From Rallus limicola (lineage: Eukaryota > Chordata > Aves > Gruiformes > Rallidae), in the NCBI GenBank assembly GCA_022605955.1, contig JAKCOZ010000003.1, positions 58,838,179 through 58,902,178 of the forward strand: a stretch of DNA of 64,000 nucleotides. The letters run 5' to 3'. A program made the translations under genes and the position numbers. The notes below the pieces were generated by a model that saw only the letters and a list, made by a program, of their open reading frames with translations, did not search any database and was not told the origin of the DNA. Each line of letters starts with the position of its first letter. Positions within the stretch are counted from its first letter, which is position 1. Of this stretch, positions 29,001 through 41,000 are shown piece by piece.

Positions 29001-32000
29001 AAAGCCCTAGCTATTCAGAAGTCTGTTAATCCCAGTTTGCTTGATGCATCTTTTCCAATGGATACTTCATCTTTTTCCTTGTATACTTTTAAATAATTCT
29101 TTCCTTTAGGGTGATTAGGGGTAAAAATGGAATAAAGATGCACCAAAACACATGTCAAAACACTCTGAGTTATCTGTATTTTTAGAGCTACTGATGATAA
29201 ATGAATATGCCTTTATAATGACAAGTTAGTCTTTCTTATACCATTATACTATCCCCTATGAAGATGGGAAGATGTATATTTAAACCAGGAGGAAAGGATG
29301 AAATTTAGTAATCTTTTACTTCACAGAATTTAAATAAATCTAAATGGAACTTTTAAATATTTTAAAGCTTTTTCCTCAAGTGTTCTTCACAATTACATGA
29401 AATTAATCCATATCTTCTGAAAAGGTAAAAGCACAACAGAAAAGCTGTTGTGGTGCAGGCATGACTAACTGATACATCTCACACCTCAAAGTCTTGTAAG
29501 GCCAGTGAAAATGTGCAATACAGTTTTATATATTAATTATTAGTGTCAACGATAAAGAAAACAAGTCTTTTCTCACTGAATTCTAAAAAGTAATAATCGG
29601 AACCTTACTTCTCTTCTGGTTTTTGGCAATTTCTTCCATTATAATTTCCTTCACCGTTTCACACACCAGATGTTCTTCTCTCTCTGCATTGACTTTCACT
29701 AGAATATTTTGGTTGATTGAAAACCACTTCTCTAATTTTGGCCATGTGTCTAGGAAGCCTGAAATTCTACAAAAATTATATTAGTAAATAATATATAACC
29801 TCATGAAAATTAAAACATTTTCCAAACTTAATAAAAAGAAAAAGCTGAACATCTAGTTTAATTCTAAACCAAATCCATTCAATACTTTTTGCAAAATAAT
29901 ACTACATCCACATCAATCTCTTCCTTTTAAACACAGGAAAAATTTCAAAATCCTACTGTTAACTAGTCCTACCGATTTCTTACTCTTTCTTTCCATAAGC
30001 TCAACCTACTTTCTTATACCACAACTAAAACAATAAAAATCAATAATATATTAGTGTAAAATAGTTCATGGCATCAAACTTATATAAACAAAAATTGTTG
30101 GGTCTTAAATTTGCACTTTACATAAAGATAAACATCTAAACGATTCAATAAAAATACAAAACTATTTGTTTTATAGATGTAAAAGTGGAAGATAACATTC
30201 TAGAAAATAAGTAATGCAATTCAAGTGCATTTCACTCAGACATATGATGTATGACATACCTCAGATATATGTATGTATCTGAGGTATATACACACATACA
30301 CTTCCATATATGAATGTATATGGTAGATGCAATATATATCTGAAAGAAAAATTCTTGGAAGAAGACCTTTACCTTGGAAAAGCAAAACACACTAATTCTT
30401 ATTTTCTAGGATAATTTACATCATGCCAAAAATGAAAGTACTTAACTTAATGAAACCCTGTCATTAAGCATGTCAGTACTACCATGGATCCCTTAAGAGA
30501 TTCAGTTTAATTACATGCCCAAACATCATGCTGAAACAACTATTTTATACTTCATAATAACATACCTATGTAGCACCTGGTCCCTGGCTAAGCCAATCTT
30601 CTCTTCTAGGATTTCAGCATCTGAGTTTTGATTGCTGTTCTTCTGTTCAGTTTGAGATGACTTTGATTTTGCTGTGTGGAAAACAGCATATATGAGCATA
30701 TATTGAAAAAGACAATTATGCAGGTAGTTATTTGCCCTTATTAAGTTAATTACTAAAAGAAAAAGTCATGTTCAAAGAATTGGGTGCCAAACTTCCTATA
30801 AGAAAGGTAAAGTCAGAGAAAATCATGGAAACATAAAATTTTAGCTGGAGAGGTCCCGAAGGTCCTGTCTCTCTTCTTCTGCTTAAACGCAGACCCAATT
30901 ATAGCATTAACATTTCCTGGTGGATGCTTTGCAGTCAGCAAAATCTCCAGTCAGAGAGGGAGCATTCCTGGGGGCAGACTATTTCAGGCTTATCTATTCT
31001 AACAGTTCAAAGGTATTTTCCCAGTCTAATCTGAATCTTCTTTGAAAGAAGATAAGCATGATAAGACAAGGTAGTATCTCTCTCTCAGTCTACTCTACAT
31101 TTAAAATTCCTTTAACTGATTAGAAATAACCTGGATTTTATAGATTTCTGATTTTTTAAATTGTTTTTTTAACTTTTTATCACCACATTACATCTATGAA
31201 ATAAATTCTGATTGGATTTCTGAGATTACATGAAGTATTATCACCTTTTCTAAGTGTTTTGGCAACTCAAGGTCTTTAAATTAAGAACTGTAATTGTCTA
31301 TATGTTTATAATCACTGCACTGTTAGCAGAGGTTCTAATGATTTTGCTTGACCTCACCCCTACCAATATATGAAGCTAAAGGTAAATGGTGCTTTAGTAC
31401 AAACCATGTGCCATGAAAGTGCTATGAAGTGAAAACAGTGAAGAGGAATTCCCTTATATTCCAGACCAGATGAGTGATATTCAGGAAAAGAAATTATATT
31501 TTGCCAAGGTGAGTAAAGGCAAATAAAAATGTGCAGTCAGGAAGTGGCCTCAAGAAGCCTTTGATGCCTTTGCCATTTTTGGTCAAAACTGACTATTTCC
31601 AATTGTTCACTGGCCAACTAAAGAAAAAGAGAGTAATGAACAGGAAATGAATGCTGGAATGTCCATTCGTGTATCCTTTCCTTCACCCTTTTCCAAATGT
31701 GTCTCCTGGAAAAAAAAATACTATTTACACATACTTAGTTGCAATGAAGCATACTTCTGCATCTCTTGTAACTCGTGTTTTTTCCAAATGCTGTTTTATG
31801 TGATATATAATACCAGCCACTGTGCTATCTCAGCTCCAGTGAGAATACAGTACAAATACAAACAAGCATATACACATGCCCTTGCATGTTTCTTACCTGC
31901 CTTTGACTGAAAGAAATAAAAGTATTTGAAATAATCTGGAAGGATTCAAGGTGATAATGCACAATTAATGAAATTGATACTGTGAGATGTAGAGAAATTG

Positions 32001-35000
32001 TGCAATAATGCATTTTTCTCCGGTAATTACAACTTGCAGGTATATATGATTAATAATGTTTGGGATTAATGTGTTACTCATACCCAGTCATGTACTGGGT
32101 GGCATGATATGGCAGTACATCCTGTCATGTACTTGACAGCAAAAGTTAGAAGGGACCTTAGAAATGGAAAAGGTGGTTGTCAAGAAATATAAACAATTTC
32201 TAATTTTTTAATTGTCAGAAGAAAATACGGGTATTATATACTTTAGTATTTTTTATTAAAATGTGTAACTTTTTATTATGTTGCAAAGTACTCACAACTT
32301 TGTTATTTCAGTATTACAGAAATCTTTACATTACCCATACATCAGAATCTGCTTGTCATTTCACTTTGTTAAAAGTGGTTGGAAACTTACACTTCAGGTT
32401 AGCCACACGTTTCAGTACCATGGTGTCCGAAATATCCAGTAATATAGAAACATCAAATGCAGTTGAGGTAACAGAAGGCTTGTTAGGGACTCTGGGATCT
32501 GTAACAAGTGAGAGCTCTCCAGGACTTGAATCTTTCGCTTCTGAATCAACTCCTGTGTAGGCTTTCTCAAATAGCTTTGCCTGATTAACTGTTATTGGAA
32601 ACCCATCCACAATCCACCCCTTCTCTGGTGGTGTTTGACTAAAAGTAAATAAAGTACCAGAATTAGACTGTGAATTGAGAGCATAATAATAACACCTAAA
32701 GAAGAGCTTACCCTTGTTTTCAAGCAGTCTTTCACTTTGAATTCAGTATATTAAACATCCTTATGAACACAGAATATGGCAGACATAATTAAAACTTAAA
32801 CTGTAAAGCAAAGGATTTTAAACCAGAAAAATAACATCTAGCCTAACTAAAACCAAAAAAAATCAAAATCAAACCAATTTTTGCTGTCTTGTAAACATTT
32901 TCAAAAACAGTTTCTATAAAGACACTGAAATTTCACTATTTCTCTACTAACTTTTGCACACAAGTAGAAAATAGCAAAATCTGTCACATAATTTTAAAAT
33001 ATACTATCAGGAGTAATTGTGGTTTAGCCTTGGCTAGCAATTAAGTACCTTGCTCACTACCCTGGGATGGGGGAGCGAATTGGAAGAGTGAAAGTGAGAG
33101 AACTCATAGGTTGAGATAAAATCAGTTTAATATGACACACAAAAAAAAGAAAAATAATAACTGCTGCAATAATAATAAAAAATACACAAGCGATGAACAG
33201 AACAATTTCTCTCCACTTAAGTCGATGCTGTATGAGACCCCCAGCTGCCACTCAAGACCCCCAACCTATCCCCAGTTATGAACAGAACATGATGTTGTAT
33301 GGAAAGGAACATCTCTGGCCAGTGTGGGTCAGCTGTCCCAGTTGTGTCCCCTCCCAGCTTCTTGGGTGTCCCTACCTTCTTGTTAGCAGGGCAGTAGGAG
33401 AAAGTGAAGAATCCTTGACTGCTTGGCAACAACTGAAAACATCAGTGTGTTATCAACATAATTCTCACCCTAAATACAAAACAACACTACAACAGCTACT
33501 AGAAAGAGTATCAACTCTACCCCTGCTGAAACCAGGACAGTAATATAACTTAAACATTTGAGTGTTAGTTGCACATCAGGGTAATTTAGAGAATTTTAGG
33601 TCAAACAGAATTAGACAAAAATAAGCAACCTGACTGCTTAAATATGAATACTCAGATTATGTATCTCACAAAATCAAAAAGAAATCTAACTTCCAACTAG
33701 TAAAAAAAAGGTTTTTCTGATGGATAACAAGCTCTCTGTAAGCCAGCAGTGTGCCCTTGTAGCCAAGAAGGCCAGTGGTACCTGGGGTGCATTAAGAAGA
33801 GCATGGACAGCAGATTGAGGGTGGTTCTCGTCTGGTGAGGCCACACCTGGAGTGTTGTGTTCAGTTCTGAGCTCTCCAGTTCAAGACAGACCAGGAACTA
33901 CTGGAAAGAGTCCAGGGGAGGGCTACAAAGATGATGGGGAGACTGGGGCATCTCTATCATGAGGAAAGGCTGAGGGAACTGGGGCTGTTCAGCCTGGAGA
34001 AGACTCAGAGGGGATCTGATTAATGCTTATAAATACCTAAAGGGTGGATGTCTAGAGGAAGGGGTCAGACTCTTCAAAGTGGTGCCCATCAACAGGACAA
34101 GGAGCAACAGGCACAAACTGGAACACAAAATGTTCCATCTCAATATGAGAAAAAACTCCTTCACTCTGAGGGCAACATTGCTCTGGGACAGGCTGCCCAG
34201 AGAGGCTCTGGATTTAAGACCTGTAGAGATTTAAGACCCGCCTGGATGTGATCCTGTGTAACCGGCTCTAAGCAATTCTGCTTTAGCGGGAGTTTGACTA
34301 GATAATCTCCAGAGGTGCCTTCCAGTCTCTACTGTTCTGGGATTCTGTGAATGTGTATAAAATAGTGACATGAACTATACTTAATGACTATGTGAGAGTT
34401 GTGTATTTTTACTTACCTTTGGTATTGTACAATAATGTCAGCATAAATTAAGACTAGATAGTACTGTTAGCATTCTACTGCTAGCATAAAATGAGAATTA
34501 ACTAACTTCACTGATTAGCTTGACTTTCCAAGTAAAAGACTGCAGTGTTCAAAAATACCTTAATGAAAAGGATGAATCTGGCTGACAACATGGATAATTA
34601 TGTTCTAAATAACTTTGAGTAAAAAAACTACTCTATTTCATACTTTATGGCTTCCAACAGGATGTCAATTAGTAATTCATCAGGAATGCTTTTTCCTTCT
34701 TTCAACAATTTCTGTGATGCAGCACCAAGCTGGGCACGTACAGATAGCTGTGGAAGAGTGCAACATAAGTGCTAAGAAAGTCAACAATACTGACTGTTAA
34801 AAAAACCATGATTCTACTTTATATATTATATATTATTAATGTAAATTCAATGTTTACTGTATTATTCATTTATATTTAATACCTAGTGTAAGAAATTCAA
34901 CTGATGCAAAAAAGGCCTGATTTCATTAAAATTCCATTTCATTAAAAAAAAACAATGAAAATGCCAGACAAAGGAGGTCGAGAAACAAAGGATAGAAAGG

Positions 35001-38000
35001 GCAAGAAATAAAATAAGTGTCCCGGTACTAAGCTTATGCTGATTTTCATTACTATAAGTCCTTTGATAAATCCTGTAGCAGTATTTGATTTAATTAGTCC
35101 AGAAGGATTCTTCTATATCTTAGCTTAAGAAGTATTTTGCACTGAGCAATAAAGTCAAAGAGATCATCATAGAATTAAGTATTTTTGAACATAAAGACAT
35201 CTTGTCATGGTATGAATGATCTGCTTGGCAGCAGCAAGATCAGGACTGCATTTTTCCAAAGTAAGAAATGACAGAGAAAGTACCATATCTTACATAAATG
35301 TGAGGTTTAACAAGAAGGTATAGAGCTTTTACAGTATGTAGAACTAACCAACATACACAGGAATAGGTTTTCATAATAAACTCTTTCCATGTTTCACACA
35401 GAAAACACTTGCCATGAGGCAGGTAAATTAATTCAGGATCATGAAAGGGTGCAATGATTAAAGTAGTATAAACATTTTAAGTAAAGCATCTTTATAAAGT
35501 AGAAACTAGTATTGGATTACAAACCTTGGATAGACCATCGTGGCTGTTACCTGATTTAGTTTCTTGCTCAGAAGGACCCTTTTTGAGAGGACAATTGCCT
35601 AAAAAAGGTACATTATAAAATATGACAATTCTATTACCATTATATCTATTACTATATATAAGCAATAAAAGCATATGTCTCTTTGTTCTCTGAACAAATC
35701 CATTCAGCAGGTATGTACAATGATTAGAATCATAGAATCATCGATTAATTCAGGATGGAAGCAACTTCTGGAGGTAATCTAGATCGAGTTTTATCTTCTG
35801 CTCAAAGTGGCATCAGTTGAAAGGTCAGACCACGTTGCTCAGTTGTTTACCCAGAATGACCCTGAAAACCTCCAAGGATGGAAACTACACTATTTCTCCA
35901 GGCAGCCTCTTTGAATACTTGATGGCTCATATGGGTAAAAGACCTTACGTCCAGCCAGAAAGTCAACAGGCTTTTACAAGTAACTCCACAACAAAAAGTG
36001 GCCTATGGAAAATGTGGACCTGCTTAAAAAGACATGTAAAAGACTTAGGTGTCCCAAGCCCCTGATACTGGGAAATCTCAAAAGTCTGCAGCAAGAGGAA
36101 CTTGTTCTTGGTAGAGCAGGATTCACTTCAGAAACATTTAACTTAACTGCAAGTATACAACTCCACTGGGCCTGACAGCATATGCACACCTGTGATGAGG
36201 AAGGTCATTGATGTCATTGCTAGGCCACTCTCATTAATCTTTAAAAGGTCCTGGTAACTGGCGGAGATTCTGAGGACTGGAAGAATGCAAGTGTCACTCC
36301 TCTCTTCAAGGAAAACCAGAAGGTGGAGGAATTGGGACCTACGAGCCTCATCTCAGTTCCTGGGAACTAATGGAGCAAATAAGCATGGAAATCCTCTCCA
36401 AGTATATTAAGACAAGAGTTGTCAGCATGGATTTATGAAGGGAAAATCATGCCTGCCTAACCTCACAACCCTCTACAATGAGGTGGTGGGCTCAATGGTT
36501 GAGAGAAGATAAGCATATGCTGCACTGGCTTCCTTAACATCCTGATAGACAAACCAAAGAGGTCTATTCTAGCTAAGTGACACTGAGGTGGACTGAAATG
36601 TGGTTGAATTGCCAGGCTTAAGGGGTTGGGATCAGCAGTGTGAGGTGCATGTGAGGGCTACTGATCAGTGGTGCAGCCCCAGGGCTAAATGTGAAACCAG
36701 TACTCTTCATTAATGACTGGCATGATGAGACAGTGCACCCCTCAGCAAGCTTGCAGACAATACAAAACAAAACTGGAAGGAGTGGTTGATACACAGATGC
36801 TTCAGAGGGACCCTGCTGGGCTTGAGGAAAGGACTGACAGGAATCTCATGAAGTTCAGAAAAGGGAAATGCACCTGGTGAGGAAAGCCCCATGCTCCACT
36901 ACCAGTTGGGGGCCAAATGCCTTGAAATCAGCTTTGCAGAGAATGACCTGGAGGTCCTGAAGAAGATATGGCTCTGGTGAGACCACATCTGGAGTGTGGT
37001 GTCCATTTCAGGACTGCTCAGTGCAAGAAGGACATGGACATATTGAAGCACATCCAGTGTAAAACCCTTATGATTTGTAAGGTATGGGAGTATCCTATAT
37101 ATGAGGAGAGGCTGAGAGTTGGGACCTTGCAGTCAGCTGCAGAGAAGGACTGAGGAAATCTTATCAATAAAAATAGAAGAAATTAGAGTATCTGAGGTGG
37201 AGAGGGGAATAAAGAAAACAGACTTTTCTTATCAGTGCCAAGTAAAATGGCTAAAGACATCAGACAGAAATTGGAAAAATAGAAAATTCTACTTGAAAAT
37301 AAAAATAGTAACTGTAAGGGTTATGGAATAGTATAGCTTGTTTCTTAGTGAAGTTGTGGAGTCTCTATCCTTGGAGAAATTTAGCACCCAACTGAACATA
37401 ATTGTGAAAAATCTGTAGTTGAGACTCAGCTTTGAAGAGGAAGATTGGACTAGATGGTCTCCAGAGATTCCTTCCACTTTCAAACATTGTGTGATTCTGA
37501 GTAATAGGTGGCTGAGCCCATTATTAGTTCCTTTCATGAGATCTATTGTAAAGAAAGGTAAAGTGAGTGGGGGGGGGTCTGCCTTTCATTTGTTTGGCAC
37601 CTATTTTTAAGCTGAAGCTCTGACCCTGCACCCTGCCTGCGTTACATTACATCTGTGTAGCAGCCATGTCTGCTATGTCTTGATTCTGACCCTGATCCAC
37701 ACATTCTGATTGGCGTTCCTCCTTGGGTGTGACTTCAGACTATCTTCATTCTCAGAACTTCTGGGTTATCAAACTAAGACTCATGCTGATCAGTGTCTCT
37801 GGAGCTGATAATGACCCTGACAGCCAATATCTTCACTCTTGGCTGGTGAATATTGGTGCTTCCTGCTTTACTATTGCCTTTATCACCTAGCACACCTTCC
37901 TTCATGGAGCAGCCTCCACTTGCTGCTCCCAGACACTAGGAATGTGTGGAAACAGCAAATTCATAATGCATATTACTGTGAAAACTCAAATGTCAAGGAT

Positions 38001-41000
38001 ACTACCTCAGATGTACAAAAGAAAGGGGCGTTCTCTTTTAAATTTAATAGGACAAAAATTGAAATATATATACACATATATAAATAAAATATATACACAC
38101 CTTTGCTTCCATTGATAGCTGTTTCTGTTTGGAGGTTCTTTAGAACTTTTTGTGATGATTTTGAAAAGTTCTTCTGGACCTTGGATCAATTATGAAAGGA
38201 AACTGTATTAGAAAGGAAACTACATATTACATAAAAACCAAGCTTGTTAATTCAATCTGACTCATGAAGTCTTTAAGTCAAAAATTGAAATTAAGTTTGA
38301 AATTGAGTAAAAGTATTGAAACAACATGCTTTCTTCCTTATAGATTTCATTCTCATCTCCCTGTGGGAGCCAAAACAAAATTAACAAAAACGCTTACCTC
38401 ATTTTTTCCCCCAGAACTCTCTACTTCCTGTTGAATCACAGTATGTTCACTTTTCATTTCATTTTTAAGAAAAGCTTGGATGGCCTCCTGAACCAGAGCA
38501 TCAATAGACAGTACCTGAATATTGCAAACTAATACACAAAAAAATTAGACAACTTTACAGTTGAAGTGAATATATATAAAGAGAGATTATTACTGGCAAT
38601 TAAAGTAATGAGAAGAAGAGAGCATTTTACATGCAAAGCAGTGCATCACACCTTTCATTTGGGATTTTGATATAAATTGCTTCCATTGCCTCTTCTGTGT
38701 AACCACTGCACATAGCGGTATTTTGCTAGCCTATAACAAACATCCTCAGAAAAGTTTGTCAAAAGCATTTTAAGTTCTCAATGCAGAAGTAATACTATAG
38801 TAAAACTATATTCATGTTCAGGTGGTTTACAGTTCTATTTTGGAATAAAAGGAATGAATGACTCGCCAATACAAATCAACTGAGGATCAAGGATTAGGAT
38901 TTGGCCAAATTATTTTCATTGAAAGAGTGGGATTTTAATGCAAATAAATATTTTAAAGAATTTTAGGGGGGGAGGGGAACAATCTACCTTTTTCAATAAA
39001 CTTTACACAGGTAGTTTTTCCACTAAACAGTTTTCCCAAGATACATCCCTTGATAGGAAATGGAGGAAATACGGGTGGTGAAGGTTTGGGTTTTGCAGGA
39101 TAGAAAATCTCCATCAGTCTATGAAGAACATGACCCAAAATGTTATTATTAAGAGGAGGCTTGTTTCCATTGTTCTCTTCACTTGGGCACCATTCCCCTG
39201 TCATACTCTGTATAAATGATAAATTACAAAATAATTTGTCAATATACCTCATCTATCATCTCTTTAGATACATGTATTTATATATATAGACAATACATGC
39301 AATAACCAAATAGCACTAAATAAAAAATATTTTTAGAATGGAATGGTTAAAAGATATAATTATGTCATAACCATCCAGCAAAAGATATAATTATGTCATA
39401 ACCATACAGCATTTAATGAAATACACTAATACATAGTTGAGAGAGACGTGTTTTTACAACCATTTTCATAGATTCCTAGTATAATTTTTGTAATTTCCAT
39501 AAATATGAAAAAGATTTCACCTATACCACAGAATAAATCAGCAGCAGATTTTGGAATAGGTGACAAATATCCTAATATTCAGCATTTGTAAAACTGCAAC
39601 TATGCAGTATTACACATAAAACCTTGAAAATTTTTATAGACGAAGATTTCAAATACAAATGTTTGCTTAAAACATTCAGTAGAGAGGTAAATAAAACCCC
39701 AGACCTAAGAAACCAATCACCATGTAATTCAAATAATTTTAAGGAAAGTAAATACTGAGTATAAATTTCAAGTTCATCTACTCTGAGACCAATGTAAGTT
39801 TATCAGTGGTATGAGTTACCAGCATACAGCCTAATGGGATTTTGCTAGTAAAAATACTACAATCATAATGGGAGAAAGATAAGAATGGAAGTATGTAGTC
39901 AAAAGAACTGAACAGAAAATTTGCTTTTCACACTCTAACATTTCATGTCCTACTGTTATTTCTAGTTCAAGTAAAGTTCTGATGTGCAGTTCATGCTATG
40001 ACAAGCTAAAAGAGAAGATTTTAGTATGCAGGATAATACTAGTCCTGTATTAATTATTATTTGGTTGCAGTTTGGAAGATATGTGGTCAACTAATATCCC
40101 TAATTAGTTTCTAGCTTGTAACCCCATTTGCTGTGCATAGTAGAGGCTTGAGAGGCAAAATTAAATGTTGCAGCAAGAGAAATCACAATTAGGAATAAAA
40201 ATTAAATTAAAAAATGTTCACAATGAGAGTGGTTAAGCACAGGAACAGGTTGCACCCAGTCTGTGGAATCTCTGTCCTTGGAAACACTTGAAAGCTGACC
40301 AGACAAGTTGCTGAGCAACCTTATCTGACTCAGAAGTTGGCCCTGCTTTGACCAAAGAGGTTGAACTAAATGACCTTCATATACCTTTCAACCTAAACAA
40401 GTGTATCATTATATATCCAACCACCATGAACATAAGCAAACAGTTACACCTATGTTCTACTGAAAGATAACATTTTGAATTCATGTTCCAGATAGAATCA
40501 TAGAATGTTTTGGGCTGGAAGTGATCTCAAAGATCATCTAGTTCCAACCCTCTGCCATGGGCAGGGACACCCTCTACTAGACTAGGTTGCTCAAAGCCCC
40601 ATCCAACCTGGCCTTGAACACTTCCAGTGATGGGGCATCTACAACCTCTCTGAGCAACCTGTGCCATGACCTCACCATCCTCATAGTAAAGAATTGCTTC
40701 CTAATGATTAACCTAAAGCTACCCTCTTCCAGTGTGAACCAATTCTCTCAGTTTGCATGGGCCCATCTCTCCTGCCTGTCAAGGACCCTTCCCTCCAGCA
40801 TGTCAACCTCACCACACAGCTTGGTGTCATTGGCAAACTTGCTGAGGGTGCACTCTATCCCACTGTCCATATCATGGACAAAGATATTGACAGTGCTGGC
40901 CCCAGTACTGACCCTTGAGGAACACCACTTGTCATGAACCTCTACATGCACTTTGAGCTGCTGACAACAACTCTTTGAGTGAGACCATCCAGATAATCAT

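Noticed and set aside
33193..33543. 116-codon plus-strand frame
   Set aside because: Runs through the solo LTR and into its target duplication; no retroviral gene is expected there.
35548..35555. Internal donor (CAG|GTAACA) in SPEF2 exon 14
   Set aside because: Its phase does not fit the acceptor of exon 15, while the distal donor does.
36710..36892. 60-codon frame identical to one at 59438-59620, at first glance a conserved duplicated small gene
   Set aside because: Both are antisense to CR1 sequence; the identity reflects the duplicated CR1 copies, not protein conservation.
38180..38212. Alternative upstream acceptor (TACAG) for SPEF2 exon 13
   Set aside because: It would bring an in-frame stop within the exon; the CCAAG acceptor keeps the frame open and in phase with exon 14.
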